Below are positions 45,610 to 55,310 of a stretch of DNA of 64,000 bases, in pieces; position 1 is the stretch's first letter, and the number at the start of each line of letters is the position of its first letter. The notes beneath the pieces are model-generated. The model was not told where the DNA came from, did not search any database, and worked only from the letters and a program-made list of their open reading frames with translations. This DNA is from Sinorhizobium mexicanum (lineage in GTDB: Bacteria > Pseudomonadota > Alphaproteobacteria > Rhizobiales > Rhizobiaceae). Location: positions 2,257,501 to 2,321,500 of the forward strand of contig NZ_CP041238.1 in NCBI RefSeq assembly GCF_013488225.1, given 5' to 3'. Made by a program: the position numbers and the translations under genes.

Positions 45610-46638
45610 TCAGAGTTCCGCCGACTTTGCCCAGAGGTTGATATCGGCCTCGCGTGCGTAGAGATCGATCTCGGTCAGTTCCTCCGCTGTGAAACTGTCG
45701 TTGTCGAGCGCCTTGACGCAGTCGACGATCTGCGCGGAACGGCTGGCGCCGATCAGCGCCGAGGTAATGCGCCCGCCGCGCAGCACCCAGGCAAGCGCCA
45801 TCTGTGCCAGCGTCTGGCCGCGGCGTTCGGCTATGCCGTTCAACTTGCGGATATTGTCGATAATCGTCGGTCGGATGAAATCCTTCTTGAGGAAGTGGTT
45901 CTGGGCCGCACGGCTGTCCCCAGGGATCCCGTTCAGATACTTCGTCGTCAGCATGCCCTGGGCAAGCGGCGAGAAGACGATCGAGCCGATGCCGAGATCT
46001 TCGAGCGTATCGATGAGCCCGTCGTCCTCGACCCAGCGGTTGAGCATCGAATAGCTCGGCTGATGGATCAGACACGGCGTGCCGAGATCCTTGAGGATCG
46101 CGGCCGCTTCGCGGGTGCGTTGCGAGTTATAGGACGAGATGCCGACGTAGAGCGCTCTGCCCGAGCGGACGATATGGTCGAGCGCGCCGCAGGTTTCCTC
46201 GAGCGGCGTGTCCGGATCGAAACGGTGGGAATAGAAGATGTCGACATAGTCGAGGCCCATCCGTTTCAGGCTTTGGTCGCAGGAGGCGATCAGATACTTG
46301 CGGCTGCCCCACTCGCCATAGGGTCCCGGCCACATGTCGTAGCCGGCCTTGGAGGAGATGATCAATTCGTCGCGCAAGTCGGCGAAGTCGGTGCGCATGA
46401 TCTCGCCGAAGGCGGTTTCCGCCGATCCGGGCGGCGGGCCGTAGTTGTTGGCGAGGTCAAAGTGCGTGATGCCAAGATCGAAGGCCGTGCGGCACATGTC
46501 GACCTTGCGCTCATGCGGCGTGTCGCCGCCGAAGTTGTGCCAGAGGCCGAGCGAGATCGCCGGCAATTTCAGCCCGCTCTTGCCGCAGCGGTTGTATTTC
46601 ATCGTCTCGTATCGGTTTTCCGCCGGTTGCCAGGCCAT
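45610..46638 (-). CDS. Aldo/keto reductase (L-glyceraldehyde 3-phosphate reductase type)
   Basis: 342-aa member of the YghZ/Gpr-type AKR group. Catalytic Tyr in DLANNYGPPPG near 66-76; other conserved parts are YDMWPGPYGEWGSRKYL near 112-128 and YSHRFDPDTPLEET. E. coli YghZ reduces L-glyceraldehyde 3-phosphate and methylglyoxal. ATG 46638 (MAWQPAENRYE) is chosen over 46698 because it matches the family start. It is the last gene of the mannoside cluster, 180 bp after the Gfo/Idh gene. Its substrate in this pathway is unknown. Confidence 0.88.
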   Translation of the reverse strand: MAWQPAENRYETMKYNRCGKSGLKLPAISLGLWHNFGGDTPHERKVDMCRTAFDLGITHFDLANNYGPPPGSAETAFGEIMRTDFADLRDELIISSKAGYDMWPGPYGEWGSRKYLIASCDQSLKRMGLDYVDIFYSHRFDPDTPLEETCGALDHIVRSGRALYVGISSYNSQRTREAAAILKDLGTPCLIHQPSYSMLNRWVEDDGLIDTLEDLGIGSIVFSPLAQGMLTTKYLNGIPGDSRAAQNHFLKKDFIRPTIIDNIRKLNGIAERRGQTLAQMALAWVLRGGRITSALIGASRSAQIVDCVKALDNDSFTAEELTEIDLYAREADINLWAKSAEL

Positions 46639-46818
46639 TGTCGTATTCCTCTGTTTCGGGTGGGTGTTTGGATACCCCTCCCCGCCCCTTCGCCACAAGA
46701 GGGAGGAGCTTGTCGTGCCCGGTCTTTCGCCTTTGCGCCTCCGGCTTCCTGGATGGGCTGCGGCGAAAGAAAACGCCGCAGCCCTTCTCGGGTGTTCCTC
46801 GTACCGTGGATTTCTTGC

Positions 46819-47973
46819 TCAGCGCAGCAGCGCCTGTGCCTCTTCGATGCCGAGAGCGGCCGGCTGCGTACAGGTGGTCGAAAGCGTCACGAACCGGCCC
46901 TCCTCGCCCGACTTCAGGATCGATACCATGACGTCGACGCCGTGAAGCGCGCGGTCCAGCGAGCAACGCGCGTCGCGGCCGTTGAGGATGGCGTCCGCCA
47001 TGTCGGCGAGACCAGCCGTGCGGTAGTTGGCGATCGGCCCCGCCGGGTGATCCCAGTTGTTGACCGCAAAGGGATGCTCCCACATTTCGAGGGGCTGGAT
47101 GTTCTTGTCGCGCCCGCTCGCCTCGACCCTGCCGCCGAAGAAATTGGGATCCGGCACGAACAGCGAGCCTTCGGTGCCATAGAGCTCCATGTTGGCGTGA
47201 CGATGCGACCAGACATCCCAGCTTGCTGAAAGCGTGATCGTTGCGCCGTTCTGGAACTCGAGCAGCGCATGGATGTTGGTCGGCGTCTTGACCGGAATGA
47301 CCTCGCCATTGCGCGGCGCGCTGGTGATCGTCCGCGTCTCGTTTGCCATCGAGGAAAGCGCAGCGACGCGCTTCACCGGGCCGATCAGGTTGATGAGGTT
47401 GGCAATGTAGTAAGGTCCGAGATCAAGCACCGGACCACCGCCCGGCAGGAAGAAGAAATCCGGGTTCGGATGCCACATCTCCATGCCGGGGCTCATTACG
47501 TGGCAGGTCCCGGAGGTGATGCGGCCGATCTTGCCGTCGTCGATGTAGTCGCGGGCGAGCTGGTGCGCACCGCCGAGGAACGTGTCCGGCGCGCAGCCGA
47601 CCGTAAGGCCCTTCGCCTTGGCGACAGCCCTGAGTTCCTCGCCCTGCTCCAGCGTCAGGACCAGGGGCTTTTCGGAATAGACATGTTTTCCCGCCTCGAG
47701 GATCGCCTTCGAGACCGGAAAATGCGCGTCCGGAATCGTCAAATTGACGATGATGTCCACCTCGGGATTGGCCAGCAGCGCCTCGATGCTCTGTGCCGTC
47801 ACGTCATATTCCGCGCCGCGCGCCTCAGCCGCCGCCGGATTGATGTCGGCGCAGGCGACCATTCTGATGCCCTTGAAGAGCGGTGCGAGCTTGAAATAGG
47901 TGGTGGAGATGTTGCCGCATCCGATGATGCCGACGCCAAGTTCCTTCGTCTTCATGGTTTTTCCGTTACTCAA
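46819..47973 (-). CDS. Gfo/Idh/MocA family sugar dehydrogenase
   Basis: 384-aa NAD(P)-dependent oxidoreductase. Nucleotide-binding motif VGIIGCGNISTTYF near residue 12, the consensus EKP motif in YSEKPLVLTL near 98-107, and the C-domain PGPVLDLGPYYIANLINLIG-type stretch (here GGGPVLDLGPYYIANL) near 180. Members act on sugars, inositols and their derivatives. Two ATGs, six codons apart, are possible. Overlaps the stop of the sugar isomerase gene by 4 nt, so it is in the same operon. Acting on a mannose-derived sugar is an inference from context. Confidence 0.88.
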   Translation of the reverse strand: MSNGKTMKTKELGVGIIGCGNISTTYFKLAPLFKGIRMVACADINPAAAEARGAEYDVTAQSIEALLANPEVDIIVNLTIPDAHFPVSKAILEAGKHVYSEKPLVLTLEQGEELRAVAKAKGLTVGCAPDTFLGGAHQLARDYIDDGKIGRITSGTCHVMSPGMEMWHPNPDFFFLPGGGPVLDLGPYYIANLINLIGPVKRVAALSSMANETRTITSAPRNGEVIPVKTPTNIHALLEFQNGATITLSASWDVWSHRHANMELYGTEGSLFVPDPNFFGGRVEASGRDKNIQPLEMWEHPFAVNNWDHPAGPIANYRTAGLADMADAILNGRDARCSLDRALHGVDVMVSILKSGEEGRFVTLSTTCTQPAALGIEEAQALLR

Positions 47974-48734
47974 TAGGATTGGATGGAAGCAAGCGAGCGT
48001 TCAGCAAAGCGCCGGAAGTCGCTCGGGTTGTCATGTTCGGCAATGAAATACTTCACCGAAGTTGCGGAAAGCGCCTTTACGAGCCCCTTCCAGTCGATCG
48101 TACCGTGGCCGACATCAGCCCAGCCGTCCTCATTCGTCTTCTCGCCCTTGGGCGCTATGTCCTTGACGTGGACGGCAGTGATACGGCTGCCGTATTTCGC
48201 GATCCAGGCAAACGGATCGGCGCCGCCGCGGACAATCCAGGCGATATCGGCTTCCCAAGAAAGATCCGGGCCGCCGGAGAAGATGTGGTCCAGCGGTATC
48301 GAGCCGTCCGCAAGGGCATGGAACTCGAAGTCATGATTGTGCCAGCCGAAGTCGAGCCCGGCATCACGGAAAGGCTTGCCCGCCGCCTGCAGCCGCTGAC
48401 CGAAGGCGCGCCAGCCGGCTGCATCGCTCGGACGCTGGTCCGGCATCAGGTAGGGGCAGTAGATTGCCCGGATGCCGAGCGCATTCGCGATCCGCAGCAC
48501 CCGCGCCGGCTCTTGCTCCAGCATATCGATCCCGAAATGCGCGGTCGGCATGCTTACGCCGTTGCGTTCAAGGCCGCGCTTGAACTCTGCGACCTCTTCG
48601 TCGGTCAACGACGCGTAAAGCGCGCCGTAGCCCTCGACCTGCGTATAGCCGGCGTTGCCGACGGCCGCGAGCACATCGCCAAGCGGCGGAAAATTGCGGG
48701 CGCTGTAGAGTTGGAAGCTGACGTCTTTCATCAA
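47970..48734 (-). CDS. Sugar phosphate isomerase/epimerase (TIM barrel)
   Basis: 254-aa xylose-isomerase-like TIM barrel. Visible are VEGYGALYASLTDEEV near 34-49, the metal/acid cluster GWHNHDFEF near 127-135, and the C-terminal VKDIAPKG and FIAEHDNPSDF. Family members interconvert keto/aldo or epimeric sugars, often with a Gfo/Idh partner, as here: the two genes overlap by 4 nt. Downstream of the lyxose-type isomerase by about 50 bp. Confidence 0.88.
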   Translation of the reverse strand: MMKDVSFQLYSARNFPPLGDVLAAVGNAGYTQVEGYGALYASLTDEEVAEFKRGLERNGVSMPTAHFGIDMLEQEPARVLRIANALGIRAIYCPYLMPDQRPSDAAGWRAFGQRLQAAGKPFRDAGLDFGWHNHDFEFHALADGSIPLDHIFSGGPDLSWEADIAWIVRGGADPFAWIAKYGSRITAVHVKDIAPKGEKTNEDGWADVGHGTIDWKGLVKALSATSVKYFIAEHDNPSDFRRFAERSLASIQSY

Positions 48735-48787
48735 AAATTCTCCTCGTTGAATGCGCAGGATGGTTGTTGGGAGCAGGTTCGGGCGTT

Positions 48788-49486
48788 TCAGCCTGTTGCC
48801 CTCAGCCAGGTGTCATAGTCGGACACGAGGAGGTGGAGCGGATGGTCGTCCTCCTCGATTGCGGAAAAGCGGCCCACCGGCTCGCGGAAATAGTTGTCGG
48901 TAAGGTCGTCGTTGACGGTCGAAACTTCGCCCATCAACACGTCGCCTCCCTCCGCCCAGAAGGCATGCCAGTTTCCGGGCAGCAATGTGACGCTCTCGCC
49001 GGGTTCGAGCTGCAGGAGGTCGCCCGCCCTCAGCCGGCGCAGGCGCGCATCGCACGCGACTTCGACGTCGCTGTGCTCGTCGACCGAGCCGTCGGGAAGC
49101 GAGTTGTACATCTCAAGCACCAGCGTCCCGCCGCCGCGATTGATGATGTCCTCGGTCTTCACAGCGTGCCGGTGCAGCGGGTTGACCTGGCCGGCGCGCG
49201 TGATCATCAGCTTCTCGGCATAGACCATGCCCTTGCCGGTACCGAGATTGGCCGCGGCGCCGTTCCTCAACGTGAAGAGGACGAGACCGAATTCGTCGAA
49301 ACGGCCCTTGCCGTAGTCGGTAATGTCCCAGCCGAGCCGCGCGTCCAAGATCGTCGGACTGTCGGATGCGATACGCGTCTGCAATTCCTCGGGCGACCAA
49401 TAGGCAAAGGGTGGCAGCACGAAGCCGTGGCGGCGCATGAAGGCGTCGCTTTCGCGGATGATCTCGTTGACGTGGCTGCGTTTCAT
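48788..49486 (-). CDS. D-lyxose/D-mannose-type sugar isomerase (cupin)
   Basis: 232-aa cupin-fold isomerase of the lyxose isomerase family, which interconverts D-lyxose/D-xylulose and D-mannose/D-fructose. Metal ligands: His105, His107 and Glu112 in NPLHRHAVKTEDI, and His174 in LPGNWHAFW. The N-terminus begins MKRSHVNEIIRESDAF, typical of the family; an in-frame ATG eight codons earlier (49510) is less likely. It follows the beta-mannosidase stop by 5 nt, so mannose released by that enzyme could be its substrate. Confidence 0.86.
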   Translation of the reverse strand: MKRSHVNEIIRESDAFMRRHGFVLPPFAYWSPEELQTRIASDSPTILDARLGWDITDYGKGRFDEFGLVLFTLRNGAAANLGTGKGMVYAEKLMITRAGQVNPLHRHAVKTEDIINRGGGTLVLEMYNSLPDGSVDEHSDVEVACDARLRRLRAGDLLQLEPGESVTLLPGNWHAFWAEGGDVLMGEVSTVNDDLTDNYFREPVGRFSAIEEDDHPLHLLVSDYDTWLRATG

Positions 49487-49491
49487 CCAGT

Positions 49492-51966
49492 TCACCCTTT
49501 TCCCTGGCACGATTCGAGATCGTAGGCGCTGAAGCTCGGCACGATACCCTCGGCGAGCGGCGCCTTCGGCGTGAAGCGGATCACCTTCGTCTCGCCAGCC
49601 GAAAGATCGAAGGCATTGTCGGAATAGCGCCCATCGATATCCGCCTCGACCATCACGTGCAGCGCAAGACCGCTCGCCGTGACGACCACGTCGAAGGCGC
49701 CATCCAGTCGCGGCACGGTCTCCAGCGTGAGGCCGGACGGCAAAAGGTCGAGCGCCTTGTAGGTGCCCTGGACATGATGCCCCTCGCCGGACATGCCGTT
49801 GGACGCTTCGAACGACCAGAAGAGCAATGTTCCCTCCGGGACTTCACTGCTCGCGATGGTGACGAGCGTGGCGGCGCGGTCCGGCGCACAGGCACCCGCG
49901 GCGGCTGCCAGCGGGCGACGCTCGCCGTCCAGCGAGACAAGGAAGATCTGGAGCTCGATCGTCACCGTCTCGGCGGTGTCGTTCACCATCGAGAAAGTGA
50001 TTTCCTTGCCATCCTTGGAGGGGATGGCGGCGACGGCGACGGGCTGGAAGAAACGGCGGGCCATATAGTGCATGGCCTTCCAGTTGCCGCCATAGTCCAG
50101 GCTCGACCAGGAAGCAACGGGCCAGGTGTCGTTGAGTTGCCAATAGAGTGTGCCCATGCAGTGCGGTTTCAGCGACCGCCAATAGTCGACGGCGGTCCGG
50201 ATCGCGAGCCCCTGCTGGACCTGGCTCAGATAGACGAAGCTCGGGAAATCCTTCGGAAAACGGAAATAGCGGAACATGGTCCCGGCGATCCGCTCGTTGC
50301 CGCCGGCATTCTTCTGATGCGCCTCCATAACCGGCGAGGCGATGTTGAGATCGCGCGCCTCGGCGAACTGCCGGACGATCGGCATCGAGGTGTAGGACTG
50401 GAAGCCAAACTCCGAGCAGAAGCGTGGCGTCACAGTGCGGTAATTGTCGAACGACTTGTTCTCGTGCCAGACGGACCAGTAGTGCATGTCGCCTGCACCG
50501 TCGGCGTGCCAGGCATCGCCGAAATCGAGGTGGCCAACGGACGGGCTTGATGGCCACCAGATCGCTTCCGGGCAAGCCGCCTTCATCGCTGCCTCGACCG
50601 TACGGTTCAACCGGTCGTAAGAGACGAGGTAACGGTCGCGATCCTTGCGGCTTTCGTCGAACCAGGTGAGCGCGCCGACAAGTTCGTTGTCGCCGCACCA
50701 AAGCGCAATCGACGGGTGGGACGACAGGCGCTTGACCTGATAGTCCACCTCGGCCGCGACATTATCGAGAAAGTCCGGGGTCGAGGGGTAGAGATTGCAG
50801 GCGAACATGAAGTCCTGCCAGACGAGCAATCCCAGCCGATCGCAGAGATCGTAGAACCAGTCGGGCTCGTAGAAGCCGCCGCCCCAGACGCGGATCATGT
50901 TCATGTTGGCGTCGACGGCGGATTGCAGCAGGTCTTCTACCCCTCCCGGCGTCACGCGCGACGCCAGCGCATCCGCCGGGATCCAGTTCGCTCCGCGGCA
51001 GAAGATCTCGCGGTCGTTGATGCGGAAGGCAAACCGGCTGCCTGCCTCGTCCTTGTCGGTGACAAGCTCGATCGAGCGGAAGCCGATCTGCCGCGTCACG
51101 CTCTCGTCCGGCAGTTCGACGTTGAGGACGGAAAGCGCCTGTTCTCCGCTGCCCGCCGGCCACCACAATCTTGGCCTTGCGACCGTGAAGACGTGGGTGA
51201 TCTTGGTCTCACCGGCGGCAACCGCGCAATCCAGGCGTTCCCGGACGCCGTCAAGTTCGAAATAAACGGGGACGATGCCCGGATCGTGGGCAAAAAGCGT
51301 GACGGTTACCTGCAGGTCGACCGCACCGTCGGTAAACCAGAGCTGACGCGTCGTCACGTGTTCGATGCGCGCCGTCTCAAGTCGGCAAAGTGCCAGCGAG
51401 CCGTAGATGCCGAGTGGCGCGATGGCGATGTTCCAGTCCCAGCCGAAGTGGCACTGGGGCTTGCGCAGCATGTTGCCGTTGGGGATCGGCGAATTCCCAT
51501 CGTGATAAGGCACGTAGAAAGGCTGCGCCGCCTGCCGGCGCGCGCCCTCGGCAATAGAGGAATGCAGCACGACGCGGATGCGGTTCTCGCCGACGACGAG
51601 CGCACTCGATACATCGGGGCGATAGCGGCGAAAGCAGTTTTCCACCTGCAGCACCAACCGATCGTTGACGAAGACCGAGGCGACCGTGTCGATGCTTTCG
51701 AAATCGAGATACCAGCACCCGTCGAGATCGTCGGCGTCGACGACAACGGTGCGCTCCAGCACCCAGTCCTTGTGCGCGACCCATTGCACGTCGGCTTCGT
51801 TCCGGCCGGTATAGGGATCTGCAATAATGCCCGCCTGCTGCAACGCGCTGTGTACATCGCCCGGGAGCGGGATGGTAAGCGCGTGGCTGTTGTCGGTCGA
51901 GGCAAGTAGCCAGTCGCCAGACAAATCGATACGGATGGCGTCGCGGTTCAAGGTTTCGGAGGGCAT
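49492..51966 (-). CDS. Glycoside hydrolase family 2 beta-mannosidase
   Basis: 824-aa cytoplasmic GH2 enzyme of the beta-mannosidase type. An N-terminal jelly-roll (about 10-180) starts LSGDWLLASTDNSHALTIP, followed by an Ig-like domain, the TIM barrel with the acid/base Glu428 in LWCGDNELVG and the nucleophile Glu519 in CSEFGFQSY, and a C-terminal domain from about 640. RGANWIPADAL and VWGGGFYEPDWFYDLCD are hallmarks of beta-mannosidases rather than beta-galactosidases. The start at 51966 (MPSETLN) is chosen over 51984. It lies between the ABC ATPase and isomerase genes and should cleave an imported beta-mannoside. Confidence 0.92.
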   Translation of the reverse strand: MPSETLNRDAIRIDLSGDWLLASTDNSHALTIPLPGDVHSALQQAGIIADPYTGRNEADVQWVAHKDWVLERTVVVDADDLDGCWYLDFESIDTVASVFVNDRLVLQVENCFRRYRPDVSSALVVGENRIRVVLHSSIAEGARRQAAQPFYVPYHDGNSPIPNGNMLRKPQCHFGWDWNIAIAPLGIYGSLALCRLETARIEHVTTRQLWFTDGAVDLQVTVTLFAHDPGIVPVYFELDGVRERLDCAVAAGETKITHVFTVARPRLWWPAGSGEQALSVLNVELPDESVTRQIGFRSIELVTDKDEAGSRFAFRINDREIFCRGANWIPADALASRVTPGGVEDLLQSAVDANMNMIRVWGGGFYEPDWFYDLCDRLGLLVWQDFMFACNLYPSTPDFLDNVAAEVDYQVKRLSSHPSIALWCGDNELVGALTWFDESRKDRDRYLVSYDRLNRTVEAAMKAACPEAIWWPSSPSVGHLDFGDAWHADGAGDMHYWSVWHENKSFDNYRTVTPRFCSEFGFQSYTSMPIVRQFAEARDLNIASPVMEAHQKNAGGNERIAGTMFRYFRFPKDFPSFVYLSQVQQGLAIRTAVDYWRSLKPHCMGTLYWQLNDTWPVASWSSLDYGGNWKAMHYMARRFFQPVAVAAIPSKDGKEITFSMVNDTAETVTIELQIFLVSLDGERRPLAAAAGACAPDRAATLVTIASSEVPEGTLLFWSFEASNGMSGEGHHVQGTYKALDLLPSGLTLETVPRLDGAFDVVVTASGLALHVMVEADIDGRYSDNAFDLSAGETKVIRFTPKAPLAEGIVPSFSAYDLESCQGKG

Positions 51967-52060
51967 TTCCTCAAATCCATTCACGGGCCGGCGGTCGAGA
52001 CCGACGTCATTCTTGTTTATTGCGAGCCCGAACGGCGCCGCCCGGGCTCAATATCGCTTC

Positions 52061-53146
52061 TCAAAGACGGTTTTCGCTGGCAGCGTCGAAGATCGAGGCG
52101 ACCCCCATGTCGAAGGAAAGGCGCACGTTGGTGCCGGGCTTGTAGCGCCGCTGGCCGGCGATGCGCACGGACATCGATTGACCGGCCAAAGTCAGCCACA
52201 AGAGGTTGTCGGCGCCCATCGGCTCTTCGATGTCGACGACAGCCTGATGGGCTCCATCTCCCGCCGCAGCCTCATCGACCCTGACGTGCTCCGGCCGGAG
52301 CCCGAGCACGACCTTCTGGCCCGGCTGCAATCCTCCCCGCGCCGGATAGGCGGTGACGTCGAAGGCAACGCCGTTAACCTGCACGAAGCTACGGCCGTCC
52401 TTGGCGGCAACCTCGCCACGGAAGAAATTCATCGACGGCGAACCGATGAAACCGGCAACGAAGAGGTTCTCCGGCGCGTTGTAAATGGTCATCGGATCCG
52501 CAAGCTGCTGGATGACGCCGCCCTTCATGACGGCGATGCGGTCGGCCAAGGTCAGCGCCTCGATCTGGTCGTGCGTGACGTAGATCATCGTGTTCTTGAG
52601 AGACTGGTGCAGTCGCTTGATTTCGACACGCAGTTCCGAACGCAGCTTGGCGTCAAGGTTCGACAGGGGTTCGTCGAACAGGAAGACGTCGACGTCGCGC
52701 ACAAGTGCGCGGCCGATCGCCACGCGCTGGCGCTGGCCGCCGGAAAGCTCGGCGGGTTTGCGCTTCAGAAGCGGCTGGATCTGCAGGATCTCCGACGCGC
52801 GCGCGACACGCTTGTCGATTTCGGCCTGCGGCACCCTGGCAACCTGGAGCCCGAAGGAAAGGTTCTTCTCGACCGACATCTGCGGGTAGAGCGCGTAGGA
52901 CTGGAACACCATGCCGATGCCGCGATCCTTCGGCTCTTCCCAGGTGACATTGCGGTCCTTGATGAAGATCTGGCCTTCCGAAACGTCAAGCAGGCCGGCG
53001 ATGCAGTTCAAGAGCGTGGACTTGCCGCATCCGGACGAGCCGAGCAGGACAAGGAACTCGCCATGATTGATGTCGAGATTGAGCCTGTCGAGAACGGTGA
53101 CGGCGCCGAAGTTCAGCGACAGGTCCCTGACTGAAACACTGGTCAT
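52061..53146 (-). CDS. Carbohydrate ABC transporter ATP-binding protein (UgpC/MalK type)
   Basis: 361-aa MalK-like ATPase. Walker A GSSGCGKSTLLN near 37, signature LSGGQRQRVAIGRAL near 134, Walker B VFLFDEPLSNLD near 155, then the OB-fold/TOBE regulatory domain (about 240-361). Such ATPases drive CUT1-type sugar import. It lies 6 bp downstream of the MalG-type permease and about 95 bp upstream of the beta-mannosidase gene. Confidence 0.94.
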   Translation of the reverse strand: MTSVSVRDLSLNFGAVTVLDRLNLDINHGEFLVLLGSSGCGKSTLLNCIAGLLDVSEGQIFIKDRNVTWEEPKDRGIGMVFQSYALYPQMSVEKNLSFGLQVARVPQAEIDKRVARASEILQIQPLLKRKPAELSGGQRQRVAIGRALVRDVDVFLFDEPLSNLDAKLRSELRVEIKRLHQSLKNTMIYVTHDQIEALTLADRIAVMKGGVIQQLADPMTIYNAPENLFVAGFIGSPSMNFFRGEVAAKDGRSFVQVNGVAFDVTAYPARGGLQPGQKVVLGLRPEHVRVDEAAAGDGAHQAVVDIEEPMGADNLLWLTLAGQSMSVRIAGQRRYKPGTNVRLSFDMGVASIFDAASENRL

Positions 53147-53152
53147 GCTTGC

Positions 53153-54097
53153 TTATCCTTTCACTGCGCCGGCGGCGATGCCGCGCACGAACAGCCGGCC
53201 GGAGATGAAGTAGATCGTCAGCGGCACGAGGCCGGTCAGCAGCGTCGCCGCCATGTTGACGTTGTATTCCTTCACGCCCTGCACCGAGTTGACGATGTTG
53301 TTGAGCTGCACGGTCATCGGGTAGTACTCCGGCCGCGTGAAAACCACGCCGAACAGGAAGTCGTTCCAGATGCCGGTCACCTGAAGGATCATCGCAACGA
53401 CGAAGATCGGCAGCGACATCGGCAGCATGATCTTGAAGTAGATCGTCCAGAACCCGGCGCCATCGACGCGCGCCGCCTTGAAGAGCTCCTCGGGCAGACC
53501 GGCAAAATAGTTGCGGAACAAGAGGGTCAGGATCGGCATGCCGAAGATCGTGTGCACCATGATGAGACCGGTCAGCGTCCCGTAGATACCCATCTCCCTG
53601 AGCACGATCACGATCGGATAAATCATCACCTGGTAGGGAATGAAGGCGCCGATAATGAGGATGGCGAAGAACAGATCGGCTCCTTTGAAGCGCCAATTCG
53701 CAAGCGCGTAGCCATTCACCGAAGCGACCGCGATAGAGATGATCACCGAGGGCACGGTGATGCGCACCGAATTCCAGAAGCCGCGCGAAAGCCCGTCGCA
53801 ATTGAGCCCGGTGCAGGCCTGGGCCCAGGCTTTTACCCATGGTTCGAAGGTGATCTCCACCGGCGGCGCGAAGATGTTGCCGATGCGAATTTCCGGCATG
53901 CCCTTGAGCGACGTCATGATCATGACGTAGAGCGGCAGCAGGTAATAGAGAGCGACCACGATCAACGTGCCGTAGACGACGATGTTGCGGCGGGAGAGTA
54001 TCCGGCGCGGCTTCGGGCCCTGCGGGCCGGACGTAATCCTGCCGGGGACCGCTTCGTACTCGGAAACGATGCTGTTGTTGGCGACGAGCTTAAGCAC
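53153..54097 (-). CDS. Carbohydrate ABC transporter permease (MalG type)
   Basis: 314-aa CUT1 permease with six helices. The EAA loop is ELFKAARVDGAGFWTIYFKI near 219-238. The N-terminal tail of about 40 residues is hydrophilic. Its start lies inside the 3' end of the MalF-type gene (8-nt overlap), and it is followed closely by the ATPase gene. Confidence 0.93.
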   Translation of the reverse strand: MLKLVANNSIVSEYEAVPGRITSGPQGPKPRRILSRRNIVVYGTLIVVALYYLLPLYVMIMTSLKGMPEIRIGNIFAPPVEITFEPWVKAWAQACTGLNCDGLSRGFWNSVRITVPSVIISIAVASVNGYALANWRFKGADLFFAILIIGAFIPYQVMIYPIVIVLREMGIYGTLTGLIMVHTIFGMPILTLLFRNYFAGLPEELFKAARVDGAGFWTIYFKIMLPMSLPIFVVAMILQVTGIWNDFLFGVVFTRPEYYPMTVQLNNIVNSVQGVKEYNVNMAATLLTGLVPLTIYFISGRLFVRGIAAGAVKG

Positions 54098-54998
54098 GCT
54101 TGCGACCTCCTCCGAATTCCAGATATGCCCACGGCACGATGATGATCGCGACCGTCACGAGCATCATGGTGGAGGCGGCAAAGCCCTGCCCCAGGTTCTG
54201 GGCCTGGAACATGTAATCGTACACGTATTTGGCGGGCACTTCGGAGGCGATGCCGGGACCGCCGCTCGTCTGCGCTACGACGAGGTCGTAAACCTTGACG
54301 ATGCCGCTCGCGATGATGACGAGGGTCGTGATGAAGACGCCGCGCATCATCGGGATGATGACGAGCACGTAGGTCTTCCACATCGGAATGCCGTCGACCC
54401 GCGCAGCCTTCCAGATATCCTCGTCGATGCCGCGCAGGCCGGCGAGCATCAGGCACATCACAAGGCCGGTGCCCTGCCAGAGCGCTGCGATCAGGATGCC
54501 GTAGATGACGATGTCGGAATTATAGAGCGGATCGAAGTTGAAGTTCGTCCAGCCAAGCGACCGCACGATCGACTGTATGCCGTATTGCGGATTGAGCAGC
54601 CACTGCCAGACTAGGCCCGTGACGATGAATGACAGGGCGAACGGATAGAGCATGATCGTTCGAAACGTATTCTCGAAACGGATCTTCTGATCCATCAGTG
54701 CGGCAAGCACAAAACCGATCACGAGGCTGAAAATCAGTGAGAAAAACCCGTAGATGGCCAGATTTTCGATCGAGATGAGCCAGCGCGGCGCCGCCCATAG
54801 CCGGACATACTGGTCGAGGCCGACGAAAGAAAGCCGTGGCAGCAGCTTCGAGTTGGTGAAGGAATAGAGAACCGTCCAGGATGTGCCGCCGACGAAGATG
54901 ACCAAGGCTGTCAGGATCATCGGTATAGAGGCGATCTTCGCATTCAGGTTCCGCAACCACTGATTCGGGCGAGCCGAGCCGCGTGTTTGGCCTGTCAT
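54090..54998 (-). CDS. Carbohydrate ABC transporter permease (MalF type)
   Basis: 302-aa CUT1 permease with six helices. EAA loop DIWKAARVDGIPMWKTYVLV near 198-217. ATG 54998 (MTGQTRGS) is preferred because GGAGGAAC is close upstream; the frame is open to 55058. It overlaps the MalG-type gene by 8 nt. A 312-bp gap with a stem-loop separates it from the binding-protein gene upstream. Confidence 0.92.
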   Translation of the reverse strand: MTGQTRGSARPNQWLRNLNAKIASIPMILTALVIFVGGTSWTVLYSFTNSKLLPRLSFVGLDQYVRLWAAPRWLISIENLAIYGFFSLIFSLVIGFVLAALMDQKIRFENTFRTIMLYPFALSFIVTGLVWQWLLNPQYGIQSIVRSLGWTNFNFDPLYNSDIVIYGILIAALWQGTGLVMCLMLAGLRGIDEDIWKAARVDGIPMWKTYVLVIIPMMRGVFITTLVIIASGIVKVYDLVVAQTSGGPGIASEVPAKYVYDYMFQAQNLGQGFAASTMMLVTVAIIIVPWAYLEFGGGRKRA

Positions 54999-55310
54999 GT
55001 GTGTTCCTCCGGAACTGCAGTGTTTTCGATGGGCGGTACTCGCGGCGAAATACGCCACCGATACCCGGCCGCCTCACCATCGTAATGGCCCCCTGCCCGG
55101 CAACTCGTGTTCAAGTGAACGTATAACGAACGCGCAGAACACTTTGATTCCCGAACATCTTATCCGCGCTCCGCAAGTCGAGCTCGAAAACGGGATGCTC
55201 CCTTGTGTCGACGCGAGCAGCCATCGACACGCGACCCGGCGTGAACGCGTCGCGCCGAACGGGGCATGAGGGCGGCCCCGCGCATGCGCGGGGCCTTCAA
55301 GCGTCGGTTA
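54999..55310. other. Intergenic region between binding-protein and permease genes
   Basis: 312-bp spacer within the otherwise tight cluster. It carries the stem-loop at 55274-55295 and no recognisable gene. It could allow separate expression levels or an internal promoter for the permeases. Confidence 0.55.
55274..55295 (-). promoter_or_regulatory. Intercistronic stem-loop after the binding-protein gene
   Basis: Perfect 22-bp palindrome GGCCCCGCGC-AT-GCGCGGGGCC, 15 bp past the stop, with no following T-run on the minus strand. Similar hairpins after sugar-binding-protein genes protect that mRNA and lower downstream expression. Confidence 0.7.

Noticed and set aside
51827..53134. 435-residue open frame opposite the beta-mannosidase start and the ABC ATPase
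   Set aside because: Crosses an intergenic spacer and two real genes; no motif.
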